A stretch of DNA of 55,898 bases from Saprospiraceae bacterium UBA6168 (GTDB taxonomy: Bacteria; Bacteroidota; Bacteroidia; Chitinophagales; Saprospiraceae). The notes under the pieces are model-generated. The model worked only from the letters and a program-made list of their open reading frames with translations, searched no databases and was not told where the DNA came from. The DNA lies in NCBI GenBank assembly GCA_002435785.1, contig DIUC01000075.1:42209-98106 (forward strand). Reading direction: 5' to 3'. Made by a program: the position numbers and the translations under genes. Numbering within the stretch: position 1 is the stretch's first letter; each line of letters opens with the position of its first letter. This document shows positions 41,247 through 50,203 of this stretch, in pieces.

Positions 41247-43715
41247 CTAATTCTCTGCTACCCGCCGAGCGCCGATAATGGCCACTTTTCGTTCAAAGGA
41301 AGCCACGACGGAATAGATGCTACCCCGCTCATCGTCGAGCTTGTCGCTGATGAACTGGGGGGCCAATTTTTCACCATAGCCCACTACTTGCATCACCAAC
41401 ATGCCCTTGTTGATATACGGCATGAGCGCGCCTCCCCTCCAAGTTTCAAAATGGTTTTTCAAACAATCGGAGCGGCGCTGCGAGAGGTCGAAGTTGTAGT
41501 CCTCACTGGCCCTTGGGCTTGTAAACCCTTGGATGACGAGTTCCACTTTGAATCCCCCGTCGTCCATGATATCGAGGATGTTTTCGCTGAAAACCTCCAG
41601 GCTGAGGTAGCCGTTGTTCACCTCCCGCTCAAAGAAAGCGTCCATCCGGCGGGCGGAAGTTATGCTGTCGAAGCCCACCAGGGAAGTGACGTACTCGTTG
41701 ACAAAAGTCTCCTTGCGGTCCATGTACTTTTCCCAAGTTTCCTTGTAGCTGAACTCAGTGGTTGTTTTGCGGGTACGTGGGTTGGGCTGGTCGTTGTCAA
41801 AGTAGATGACCAAAGGCGGGAAGTCCTCGATTTCCTTCGGCTTTAGGTTGAGTTGCTTGAAAACATCGTTCGTTGTAACGTCCGTTTTCAGGTTGATAAA
41901 GGCAGTATCCGAGAAATAGGCCACTTTGGATCCAATGAGCTGGTAGTCCCTGCCCCTATCCAGCACAAAGTCCACCTCGTTGCCCGTTTCGTTTTTCTTG
42001 AAGTCAATTTCCTGACCATCCACCACCAACCTTACCTCCACGCCCTTGAGGGGGTTCCCGTTCTTTTTGTTGAAGGAGGTCACGTGGAGGTCCACCTTCT
42101 CTGGCACGAGGTAAAGCTTGCGCTCCATGGTGCGGGCGTTGGAAGTGCTGGGCAGCGTAAGGTCTATCTCCTCCTTTATAGGCAAGAAGCCTGGACGGGT
42201 GGCCAGCAGCGTATATTTTGTGCCTTTTTTTAGCGGAAAATGGAAGTCGTTCGCTGTCGGGTTGGTCACGGTAGAAAGCAAGATTTCGCCTTCTTTGCCA
42301 ATCTCGAACAACTTAATGGTGACCCCTTCCAACGGCTCGCTGTTTTTCTTGTTGAAGGTGAGCACATCGAGGTCAAGTGTTTGAATCGTAAAGGCGTAGA
42401 TGTCGTAGCAGCACGCCTCGAACTCTGGCTCCAGCACTAAGCTGCCCAACCTGCTCGACGAAAAATAACCCTTCGTGCGGGTGTCGTTCAGCCAAAAATG
42501 GTTGTCGTTGTAGCTGCTGTTGTAGGGGGCTGGCAGGTGCTCTATGTCGTGCCATACGCCATCTTTCAAGTTGGCCTGATAAATGTCGAAGCCACCGAAT
42601 CCCTGTCTTCCATCACTTGCAAAGTACATGGTCTTGCTCTGGTGGTGGTAAAATGGCGTAGCGTCATTTTCAGGCGTGTTGAGGGCCGCCTCGTTGATGG
42701 GGGTCGAGAAGCTGCTGTCGCCTTCCACCAACACCGACCAAATATCCAGCTTGCCGAGGCCGCCCGGTCGGTCGGACACGAAAAAAAGCCAGTCCTTGCC
42801 AGTTGCTTCGTCAATAGTCAGCATTGGGTCGGTGGTGGTATAGCCTGGCATGTTGATGCTGGCGGGCAGCTTGGTGGGTTTGCCGAACTTGTTTTCTCCC
42901 AGCACGGGCCGGGACCACAACTCGCAGCGCACTTCGGCTTTGGAGTCCACGTAATCGCAGAGGCAGTAATAAACCTTGAGGTTGTCGTTGCTGTAATCGG
43001 CGTGGGCCGTGTGGCGCTTGTCGTCGTTAAGCTCCAATTTTTCGCCCTTGCCCTTGCCGTCCTTCGCCATCAGTTCAACCGAATACTGCCGGGGAGGCTC
43101 TCCTTTTTTGAAGGCCCGCTGCTCGCTCAAGGAAGAGAAGTAGAGGTCGCTGCCCCTCATTTGCGGCGCAAAATCATTCCACGGCGTATTAATTTCGTTG
43201 TTGAGCCTCGATATGGTCACGTTCTCGTCGGGATGCTTTATGGCCTCTATGGCCCAGTTGAGCGATTCGATTTCTTGCTTCGCAATGGCTGCGTACTCCG
43301 GCTGGGAAGCACCCTGCTCATCCAAGAACTGCTGGTAAAAAACCTGCGACTGCTCGTACTTACCCTGCTTTTTCATCACCCGTGCGAGCCAGTATTTCGT
43401 GAGCGGGAAATTATTGGCCACCTCGCTGTTGAGGACCTTGGTATAGGCCGTGTCGGCAAAGGTATAGGACTCGAACAAGCGGGCGGCCTCGGCATATTTG
43501 TACATTACATCCGGCACCTCGCCAGATATTAACATGGCCTCTTGATAATGCTTCATGGCCGAGTAATAGTTCAGGTCCTTGAACTCCTCGTCGGCGGCCT
43601 TCACGTATTGCTTGAATGTTTGGCCAGCCGCTTGGCTTGCCATCAATGCAAGCAACAACACCAGGGGGGATAATCGCATCATCAAGCTTCTTTTTGTTTT
43701 TGGATATATGTTCAT
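41247..43715 (-). CDS. OmpA-family protein with TPR and PD40 repeats
   Basis: 822 residues from the ATG at 43715. A signal peptide is followed by a TPR-like region (residues 30-160), PD40/WD40-like strands (residues 170-420, with ATPFYHHQSKTMYFASDGRQ and GYFSSSRLGS), two CarboxypepD_reg-like beta domains (LDVLTFNKKNSEPLEGVTIK; LHVTSFNKKNGNPLKGVEV) and a C-terminal OmpA peptidoglycan-binding domain (GFTSPRASEDYNFDLSQRRS). This architecture matches T9SS-associated OmpA proteins such as PorE. It would tie the outer-membrane carrier to the cell wall. It is 38 bp after PorP/SprF and 55 bp before the adhesin on the minus strand. Confidence 0.88.
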   Translation of the reverse strand: MNIYPKTKRSLMMRLSPLVLLLALMASQAAGQTFKQYVKAADEEFKDLNYYSAMKHYQEAMLISGEVPDVMYKYAEAARLFESYTFADTAYTKVLNSEVANNFPLTKYWLARVMKKQGKYEQSQVFYQQFLDEQGASQPEYAAIAKQEIESLNWAIEAIKHPDENVTISRLNNEINTPWNDFAPQMRGSDLYFSSLSEQRAFKKGEPPRQYSVELMAKDGKGKGEKLELNDDKRHTAHADYSNDNLKVYYCLCDYVDSKAEVRCELWSRPVLGENKFGKPTKLPASINMPGYTTTDPMLTIDEATGKDWLFFVSDRPGGLGKLDIWSVLVEGDSSFSTPINEAALNTPENDATPFYHHQSKTMYFASDGRQGFGGFDIYQANLKDGVWHDIEHLPAPYNSSYNDNHFWLNDTRTKGYFSSSRLGSLVLEPEFEACCYDIYAFTIQTLDLDVLTFNKKNSEPLEGVTIKLFEIGKEGEILLSTVTNPTANDFHFPLKKGTKYTLLATRPGFLPIKEEIDLTLPSTSNARTMERKLYLVPEKVDLHVTSFNKKNGNPLKGVEVRLVVDGQEIDFKKNETGNEVDFVLDRGRDYQLIGSKVAYFSDTAFINLKTDVTTNDVFKQLNLKPKEIEDFPPLVIYFDNDQPNPRTRKTTTEFSYKETWEKYMDRKETFVNEYVTSLVGFDSITSARRMDAFFEREVNNGYLSLEVFSENILDIMDDGGFKVELVIQGFTSPRASEDYNFDLSQRRSDCLKNHFETWRGGALMPYINKGMLVMQVVGYGEKLAPQFISDKLDDERGSIYSVVASFERKVAIIGARRVAEN

Positions 43716-43753
43716 ACAGCTGTTTTTTTGTTGGGACCAACTATGACCCCAAG

Positions 43754-44788
43754 TTAAATCAACGGGCACGCCTTGAACAACTTAATCGGGTACACCTTAT
43801 GGAGGATGTACCGGATAGCGATTTCCGGCCCGCCATTATGCCTGGTGGCTGTTGAAAATTTCGATACGTTCATGTCCCAACTCAGGCCTACCATCAAGTC
43901 ACGATAATGCAATTCAGCCGCTGGCATGAACGCATCCCCAATGGTGTTGAACCGGTAGCCAAAGCCCAATTGCACCGCTATCTCCTTCGACCGCTGGGTG
44001 CTGATGTGGTAACGGTAGCCTACATTGACCAGCGCCTCGAAGTACTCGCCCTGGTTCTGGGCCGTAGCTGCCCCTACGATGTCGCCCTTTTCGTTCACCT
44101 GCACCGTGGGCATGATGTAGTAGCTGGCCCGGATGGGCAGGCTACTTTTATCCTTTTTATAGAAACTCTGGTTGGGCTTGTTCAAATGAAAAATGCCAGC
44201 GCCCAAATCCACCTTTGAGCGGCTGCGGGGCCACTGGCGGCGCAGGTTGAGGCCCGTGCCGAGGTCAGGGAAAAAGATGTTCGTGTCGTCAAAAGCCTCG
44301 TTGGGTGGGCGGGTCGGGTCAAAGACATCGCCGTTCCACATGTTGTCGAAGGTAAGGTTGCCGAGGTCGAAACCCCGCTGACCAACCCCAACCGCTGCGC
44401 CCAGGGTCATGAAGCTGTGCCTGTCGAGCATACGGGTATAGGAGCCGGTAAGCATCACCCGGTTGTTGGTCAAATGCCCGGCACCAGCCCTATCATGAAA
44501 CAGGTTTATGCCAGCACTGAACCACCAGCGGTCGTGGTTGATGTTGTAGAATTTCTTCTCTGCCGACACATCAAAAGTCTTGTACGGGGAATTTGCCGTT
44601 TTCCACTGGCTGCGGTAGAGGCCGTTCAGCCGGATATCGCCCTTTGACATACCCGTAAGTGCCGGGTTCATCGTCATTGGTGCATTGTAGAATTGGCTGA
44701 AGTGGATGTCCTGTGCAAATAGGGAGAGGCTCCCCAGTACCAGGACGGGAATCAGAATTTGTAATTTTGTTTTCAAGACAATGTTCAT
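43754..44788 (-). CDS. PorP/SprF family T9SS outer-membrane protein
   Basis: 344 residues with a signal peptide ending SLFAQ, then DIHFSQFYNAPMTMNPALTG, the family's defining start. The rest is a 14-strand-type beta-barrel pattern. PorP/SprF proteins sit in the outer membrane and bind type B sorting domains of T9SS cargo, handing them to the surface; in SprF/SprB the partner is encoded next door. Here the giant type B adhesin is two genes downstream in the same unit, so it is the likely cargo. Two -7 motifs (44958-44951, 44941-44934 on the minus strand) lie upstream. Confidence 0.93.
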   Translation of the reverse strand: MNIVLKTKLQILIPVLVLGSLSLFAQDIHFSQFYNAPMTMNPALTGMSKGDIRLNGLYRSQWKTANSPYKTFDVSAEKKFYNINHDRWWFSAGINLFHDRAGAGHLTNNRVMLTGSYTRMLDRHSFMTLGAAVGVGQRGFDLGNLTFDNMWNGDVFDPTRPPNEAFDDTNIFFPDLGTGLNLRRQWPRSRSKVDLGAGIFHLNKPNQSFYKKDKSSLPIRASYYIMPTVQVNEKGDIVGAATAQNQGEYFEALVNVGYRYHISTQRSKEIAVQLGFGYRFNTIGDAFMPAAELHYRDLMVGLSWDMNVSKFSTATRHNGGPEIAIRYILHKVYPIKLFKACPLI

Positions 44789-44933
44789 TTTACCCTAAGC
44801 AAAAAAAATCGGCTCCAAGTCAAGCAACCAGAAACCCTGCTCCAGGGGGGATATTTGTGAAAATCGGTTTATACTTTTTTGCTGTTCAAAAACGCTTTTT
44901 CAAATAAAGAACGCAAGTTACTGACTATCAATA

Positions 44934-44982
44934 CAAAAGTAAATACCTGACAAAAGTAGTTTTGCCAAATACTGTCCTCAAT
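44934..44982 (-). promoter_or_regulatory. promoter region of the PorP/SprF cassette
   Basis: On the minus strand TACTTTTG occurs at 44958-44951 with TTG (from ATTG, 44982-44979) 20 bp further upstream, a good -33/-7 pair; a second TACTTTTG is at 44941-44934. The leader would be about 150 nt to the start at 44788. Confidence 0.5.
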
Positions 44983-45070
44983 GACATTTTAAAACTGGGC
45001 GACACAAGTAGCGCAAGCCACTATTGAAAGCAATTTGCACCAACCCAAAGATTTGTTCCAAAATGCGAAG

Positions 45071-48000
45071 TCAGTGAAGTACCAGTTTTTGCACACTGTT
45101 TAGTGTGCCGGATATAATTTGTAAAAAATAAACCCCCTTTGGATAGCAGCTTAAATCCAACTCAAGTCGGAAAGGGGCATTGGCATGATTCTCAAGTGAT
45201 TCTAACGGAGACTGACCTTGGATGTTCAATATTTTGAAAACAAAGTTAGCCGAACTATTCGAAACCTCGATGAAAAATTTTCCACTGCTTGGGTTGGGAT
45301 TGACCAAAACGCCCATTTGCCTGCTACTGAGGACATCCGCTGCCCCCCCGCAAATATCCACGCTGACCAACACCTCATTCGACAAAACGGGGTTCTCCAA
45401 CACGCAGCTCTCGGAAGAAGTCAGGTAACAAGCCACCACATCTTGGTCTTGGAGCGCATCTGTCGTGAAGACCACCGAGCCGTCGCCCGCTGGCATACCG
45501 TTCACCGCCCACCCATAGTTGGGCGTAGCGCCTCCGTTTATGGCCGATGCCGTGAACTCCACGATCTGTCCCGGGCAGATAGTTGCGTCAAAGGATGGAA
45601 CCACCACCACCGAAGCCGTTACGTTTTCCAAAACCTCCAGCGCCACCATATTGGAGGCCACAGGGTTCTCCACCACGCAGGTCTTGGAAGAAGTCATGGA
45701 ACACTGGACAGTGCTGCCGCCTACTGGGGAACCGACGAGCAGGGTTGGCGCATTTGCGCCAACCGCTACACCGTTCAGCGTCCATAGAAACGAGGGGAAA
45801 TCGCCGCCGTTGATGGGGGTAGCAGTGAGGGTGACCGGGTTGCCTTCGCAAACCGTAACTGCATCAGCGGCAATGGCAAGAGCGGCCGTCAGCAGGGTTT
45901 CCACATTTATGCTGAGGGAATTTGAAGTGGCAATGGGGCTGACGACACAAACCTCCGAACTGGTGACTTGGCAGGTAAAGCTGTCGCCGTCCTGGACTTG
46001 GTTGCTGGTAAACGAAGAGGCAAGGCTGCCAAAAGCACTGCCGTTCAAATACCATTGGTAATGTGGGGAAGCCCCGCCGTTTATGGGCTGGGCCGTGAAA
46101 ATCACTGGCTCGCCATCGCAAATCGTTGTTTGCGAAGCCAAGATTTCCACTCCGACTGTTGCCAAGGCATCCACGGTCAGGATGGCTGGTTGGCTGGTGG
46201 CGGTGCCACTTCCATTGGTCACCATACAGGTGTAAATACCAGCGTTGGCTTGAGTCGTGGCCGCAATGGCAAACACGTTTTGCGAAGCACCAGAAATCGC
46301 CACGCCGTTGTTAAACCACTGAAAGGCAAGTGGTTGTGCGCCACTGGCGCTCACACTTAGGGCCACTGGAGCCCCTTCGCACACAGTCAGGGGCTGGGGG
46401 CTTTGGGTGATGTGCGGGGAGCTGCCCGCCGAGGCTCCGAACTCAAACACGCCCATGTCCACGATGCTGTTGTGGATGCGGGGCAAGCTGTCGAGGTCAA
46501 TGCCCACGCCCGTTTGGGCGATGGCTATGTTGTCACCTTCGTCAATGGCTGGCGAGCCGGGATTGAGGTGAAAATTAATGCTGGCAGGGCTGACAAACAA
46601 AGGGTCTTGGTTGAAAACCAATCCGCCGCCGCAGTTTACGATGCCGCCGTTGCCATTGTAAAGCGCTGCGCAATCGGCCACATCAGTCACGGAGTTGCTG
46701 ATGGTGGGCGTGCCCCAAATGATGCGGAACACCTTGCCTTCTCCCGCCGTGTTTGCCCAAAAAATGCTGTTGCTAACGGTGGGACTGGCTACGCCTGTGC
46801 CACCCTCGCCAGCGTTGCAATAGAGCGCACCACCAACGTTGGCGTGATTGCCATAAAAAGTACAGTTGGTAATCATGGCATTGGCATTGCCCAGCTCCGC
46901 ACCGAGGTTGTAAACGGCCCCTGCGGATAGCGCCGAATTGTTGTAAAACAAGCAGTTGGTGAGTTCGGGGCTGCTGTTCCCCTCCACTTGCGAGGCGAGG
47001 TTTCCTTTCCCAAAATTGTAAATCGCACCGCCATAGGTGTCGGTATGGTTGCCAATGAAACGGCAGTTGCGAATAATCGGGCTGCTTACGCCTTCGTTGC
47101 CGTTGTTGAACATGGCACCGCCCGCAAAGCCGGAATGGTTGTTTTCAAAAAGGCAACCCAAGATAGTAGGGCTGCAGGTGCCTTGATAGCCGGAGTTGTA
47201 GATGGCCGCCCCATCGTTGCCGGAGTGGTTTTCGGTGAAATGGCAGTTGCGGAACTCGGCCCCGCTGTACCCGATGAAAGTCCCATCGTTATAGACTGCC
47301 CCGCCAAACTCGGCGGCGTTTTTCTTGAAAACACAGTTGGTCAAAATGGGGCTGGCGTTGCCATTGTTGCCAAAGTTGACCAAAGCGCCGCCCTCGTGGA
47401 AGGCAGTGTCCCGCTCAAAAAGGCAGTTGGAAAGGGTAGGGCTGCTCGTCCCGTTTTGTCCCATGTTGAACATGCCGCCGCCGTCGCCATCGGTGGATTT
47501 GTTGGCGATGAACTGGCAGTTGGTCAGCACGGAGTTGGCATTGCCGCTGAAGCTGCCAGTGCTGTACATGCCGCCGCCGTCTGCACGGGCCACGTTGCTG
47601 ATGAACTGGCAATTGGTCAACATGGGGTTGCAGGCGCCGCCGAAGCTGCCATCATTGAACATGCCGGCGCCATAGCCCCAAGCGTAGTTTTGGGTAAAAA
47701 TGCAGTTGCTGATGTTGGGGTGGGAGGTAGCGCCAGGCGTAGAGCCAAGGTTGAACCAGCCGCCGCCACTGGTTTGGGGGGTGCCGAGGCCAGCGCCCGA
47801 ACCGTCGGCATTGCCGCCCGTGATGGTGAGGCCGTCCACGACCGTCGTGGCGCTTACGTTTTTGGTAAAAACGACGGTATAGGAATTGTCCAAAAGGCTG
47901 CCATCTTGGTTGATGTCGCCACTGAGGATGGTGGGGTGGGCCATGATGTTTCGCTGCCCGATGCTGGCTTCGAACCCGCCAAATCCGCCATAGAGCTTTA

Positions 48001-48262
48001 CGCCAGATTTTACCTCAAAGTATTGGTTGCGGTCATTGAAGTTGCAGTTGGTGCATGTGGTGGGAAGGTAGGTGCCTTCTTTGACCCAGACTTGGGTTCC
48101 TGCCGTGGCATTGTCAAGGGCTGCTTTGAGGTTTCCGGTGGCATCCGCCCAAGAAGTGCCTGCGCCTGTGCCATTTTCGGCTACGAAAACGGTTTGAGCC
48201 AGCATTTGCGAAGCGAAAAAAACAGCAAGGAGCAAGGTGGACAAAAGTGTGATTTTTTTCAT
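45071..48262 (-). CDS. parallel beta-helix and Ig-like T9SS type A cargo
   Basis: 1063 residues from the ATG at 48262 (a longer frame to 48358 is unlikely). A signal peptide ends near SQMLAQ. Residues 20-430 are a right-handed beta-helix with repeats of the type LTNCQFIANKSTDGDGGGMFN, each an asparagine-ladder coil, as in choice-of-anchor/pectate-lyase-fold proteins. Residues 440-980 are four Ig-like modules with paired Cys, each about 90 residues (FTAQPINGGASPHYQWYLNG and relatives). The last 75 residues (VLVNPNPSSGKFFIEVS to QKLVLH) are a type A T9SS sorting domain. It is probably a surface polysaccharide-binding or adhesive protein; no lyase catalytic residues are evident. Confidence 0.88.
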   Translation of the reverse strand: MKKITLLSTLLLAVFFASQMLAQTVFVAENGTGAGTSWADATGNLKAALDNATAGTQVWVKEGTYLPTTCTNCNFNDRNQYFEVKSGVKLYGGFGGFEASIGQRNIMAHPTILSGDINQDGSLLDNSYTVVFTKNVSATTVVDGLTITGGNADGSGAGLGTPQTSGGGWFNLGSTPGATSHPNISNCIFTQNYAWGYGAGMFNDGSFGGACNPMLTNCQFISNVARADGGGMYSTGSFSGNANSVLTNCQFIANKSTDGDGGGMFNMGQNGTSSPTLSNCLFERDTAFHEGGALVNFGNNGNASPILTNCVFKKNAAEFGGAVYNDGTFIGYSGAEFRNCHFTENHSGNDGAAIYNSGYQGTCSPTILGCLFENNHSGFAGGAMFNNGNEGVSSPIIRNCRFIGNHTDTYGGAIYNFGKGNLASQVEGNSSPELTNCLFYNNSALSAGAVYNLGAELGNANAMITNCTFYGNHANVGGALYCNAGEGGTGVASPTVSNSIFWANTAGEGKVFRIIWGTPTISNSVTDVADCAALYNGNGGIVNCGGGLVFNQDPLFVSPASINFHLNPGSPAIDEGDNIAIAQTGVGIDLDSLPRIHNSIVDMGVFEFGASAGSSPHITQSPQPLTVCEGAPVALSVSASGAQPLAFQWFNNGVAISGASQNVFAIAATTQANAGIYTCMVTNGSGTATSQPAILTVDALATVGVEILASQTTICDGEPVIFTAQPINGGASPHYQWYLNGSAFGSLASSFTSNQVQDGDSFTCQVTSSEVCVVSPIATSNSLSINVETLLTAALAIAADAVTVCEGNPVTLTATPINGGDFPSFLWTLNGVAVGANAPTLLVGSPVGGSTVQCSMTSSKTCVVENPVASNMVALEVLENVTASVVVVPSFDATICPGQIVEFTASAINGGATPNYGWAVNGMPAGDGSVVFTTDALQDQDVVACYLTSSESCVLENPVLSNEVLVSVDICGGAADVLSSRQMGVLVNPNPSSGKFFIEVSNSSANFVFKILNIQGQSPLESLENHANAPFRLELDLSCYPKGVYFLQIISGTLNSVQKLVLH

Positions 48263-48336
48263 GGGTATAAATTGTGACTTTAGGGGAGCGACTGTCGGCG
48301 ATTGGGGAGGGCAATTCGTCAAGTCCGATGTCTTTC

Positions 48337-48344
48337 TATCTTTG
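48337..48344 (+). promoter_or_regulatory. -7 motif of the DPM1-like glycosyltransferase gene (TATCTTTG)
   Basis: TATCTTTG fits TAnnTTTG and is 28 bp before the ATG at 48373, in the divergent gap to the beta-helix gene. No clear -33 partner. Confidence 0.4.
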
Positions 48345-48372
48345 CGGTCATTTTTCAAAGAAAAGAACGCAA

Positions 48373-49122
48373 ATGTACAAAGGAAAAAAGGTCATCGTAG
48401 TGCTGCCAGCATACAATGCAGCATTGACGCTGGAAAAAACTTACGCCGAAATCTCCTTCCCACTCGTTGACGAGGTCATCCTCTGCGATGATGCCAGCCA
48501 TGACAATACCGTTGCATTGGCCAAAAAACTGGGCATCAACCACGTCATTGAGCACCAAAAGAACAAGGGCTACGGTGGCAACCAAAAATCCCTGTACCGC
48601 AAAGCGCTGGAACTTGGCGGCGACATCGTCATCATGCTACACCCCGATTACCAGTACACCCCGCTGCTGATTCCTTCCTTCGTGAACATCATCGGGGAGG
48701 GGCTGTACCCGGTGGTACTGGGCAGCCGCATCCTCGGAAAGGGGGCGCTGCGGGGCGGCATGCCTTTGTACAAATACGTTTTCAACCGGTTTTTGACGCT
48801 TTCGCAAAACCTGCTCATCAACTACAAGCTCTCGGAATACCACACGGGCTACCGGGCCTTCAACCGGGAAGTGCTGACGACCATCAACTTTGAGGCGAAC
48901 TCGGACGACTTTGTTTTCGACAATGAAATGCTTTCGCAAATCGTCTTTGCCGGGTTCGACATTGCCGAGGTCACTTGCCCCACAAAGTATTTCGAGGAGG
49001 CTTCTTCCATCAATTTCAGGCGGAGTATGAAGTACGGGATGGGGGTGCTGAGGGTATCGGTTGGCCATTTTTTCCAGCGGCTCGGCATTGCGAAGCTGGA
49101 GATGTACAAACGACTTCGTTAG
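48373..49122 (+). CDS. glycosyltransferase family 2, DPM1-like
   Basis: 249 residues from the ATG at 48373 (the longer frame crosses the promoter). VIVVLPAYNAALTLEKTYAE, VDEVILCDDASHDNT, and the metal site MLHPDYQYTP are the GT-A signature of dolichyl-phosphate-mannose-synthase-like GT2 enzymes; the family's DGD-type Asp is Pro-Asp here. NYKLSEYHTGYRAFNREVL is a typical acceptor segment. It likely transfers a sugar to a polyprenyl phosphate carrier or glycolipid. It has no C-terminal membrane helices, unlike bactoprenol glucosyltransferases. Confidence 0.85.
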   Translation: MYKGKKVIVVLPAYNAALTLEKTYAEISFPLVDEVILCDDASHDNTVALAKKLGINHVIEHQKNKGYGGNQKSLYRKALELGGDIVIMLHPDYQYTPLLIPSFVNIIGEGLYPVVLGSRILGKGALRGGMPLYKYVFNRFLTLSQNLLINYKLSEYHTGYRAFNREVLTTINFEANSDDFVFDNEMLSQIVFAGFDIAEVTCPTKYFEEASSINFRRSMKYGMGVLRVSVGHFFQRLGIAKLEMYKRLR

Positions 49123-49123
49123 T

Positions 49124-49213
49124 TCATAACTCTTTATGCTCTATATACTCGATGGCTTTTATGCCAAAGTAGATAGCAGCAAGAACGAGGGTGTATGTGA
49201 GTGTTGCGGTCAT
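49124..49213 (-). CDS. possible 29-residue single-helix membrane peptide
   Basis: From the ATG at 49213 on the minus strand a 29-residue frame has one hydrophobic stretch (LTYTLVLAAIYFGIKAI) and ends with the charged EYIEHKEL. The composition is that of a tiny inner-membrane protein. AAAGAAAAGG lies about 25 bp upstream; no TAnnTTTG was found. It is convergent with the GT2 gene. It could be chance, since the frame is short. Confidence 0.25.
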   Translation of the reverse strand: MTATLTYTLVLAAIYFGIKAIEYIEHKEL

Positions 49214-49356
49214 TATTAGTGCTGGTGGGTGATGGCCTTTTCTTTCAAGATGTCTTTTTTCTGGCTTCGCAAAGGTCGGTTTTTTTTTGAAAACTATTTC
49301 CGCATGTGGCCGAAAAATAAATCCATCGCTCGTACCATTAGCAGATTGTTTTGACC

Positions 49357-50130
49357 ATGACACAGCCTGACCTGAAAATCTTCCTCGACGACTGCGTGCA
49401 GCGGCACAACCAAAACAGTTTCGTGGAGAACGACCCCATAGGCGTGCCTCGCCGTTTTTCCAAAAAACAGGACATCGAAATATCGGCGTTTTGGACGGCC
49501 ATGCTCGCTTGGGGGCAGCGAAAAACCATCATCAACAAAGCCAACGAACTCTTCGGCATGATGGATGGTGCGCCGCACGACTTCATGCTCCATCACCAAG
49601 AACACGACCGGAAGCCCTTTCTGGGTTTCAAGCACCGCACTTTTCAAGCCACGGATACGCTGTATTTCCTCGAATTTTTCCAATGGTTTTACCAAAACCA
49701 CGCCTCGCTGGAGGAGGCTTTTTTGAAAAATATGGCACCTGACAATGCACATGTGGAGCAGGGACTTATCGGTTTTCGGGAGCTGTTTTTCTCGCTGCCC
49801 GATGCGCCGCAGCGCACCCAAAAGCATGTGCCTTCACCAGCCACCAAGTCCACCTGCAAGCGGCTCAACATGTTTCTTCGATGGATGGTCAGGAGGGATG
49901 ACAGGGGAGTGGACTTTGGGATTTGGACGGCCATCAAGCCCTCGCAACTGTTGGTGCCCTTGGATGTGCATGTGGAAAGGATAGCCCGCAAGCTGGGGCT
50001 GTTGGAGCGCAGCCAAACCGATTGGCTGGCCGTGCTGGAGCTGACCGGGCGGCTTCGTGAATTTGACCCCGAAGACCCAGTAAAATACGACTTTGCGCTG
50101 TTCGGGCTGGGCGCTGTGGAGAAATGGTAA
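49357..50130 (+). CDS. TIGR02757 (DUF2400) family protein
   Basis: 257 residues from the ATG at 49357; a TTG at 49351 adds two residues. Key segments: DPIGVPRRFSKKQDIEISAF, TAMLAWGQRKTIINKANEL, STCKRLNMFLRWMVRRD, KPSQLLVPLDVHVERIARKL and PVKYDFALFGLGA, the set seen in TIGR02757 proteins. Distant similarity to HhH-GPD DNA glycosylases has been noted for this family, but the role is unknown. It is cytosolic and helical. It stands alone. Confidence 0.88.
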   Translation: MTQPDLKIFLDDCVQRHNQNSFVENDPIGVPRRFSKKQDIEISAFWTAMLAWGQRKTIINKANELFGMMDGAPHDFMLHHQEHDRKPFLGFKHRTFQATDTLYFLEFFQWFYQNHASLEEAFLKNMAPDNAHVEQGLIGFRELFFSLPDAPQRTQKHVPSPATKSTCKRLNMFLRWMVRRDDRGVDFGIWTAIKPSQLLVPLDVHVERIARKLGLLERSQTDWLAVLELTGRLREFDPEDPVKYDFALFGLGAVEKW

Positions 50131-50137
50131 GGGGATT

Positions 50138-50192
50138 ATTTACGAATGACGATTCAACCCTCCTTGGAGTGGCCGAATCGCCATTCGTCAAT
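50138..50192. repeat. 18-bp imperfect inverted repeat between convergent genes
   Basis: Arms 50138-50155 and 50175-50192 match at about 15 of 18 positions (core ACGAATGACGATTC). It lies between the convergent stops of the TIGR02757 and M15 genes and could end transcription on both strands, although it lacks a U-tract. It resembles other ATTGA/GACGA-rich repeats in the window. Confidence 0.55.
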
Positions 50193-50203
50193 TGTCCCAA
50201 GAT

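Noticed and set aside
46988..48277. 429-residue frame on the + strand opposite the beta-helix cargo
   Set aside because: It reflects the repeated coils of the true gene read backward; no motif or signal peptide.
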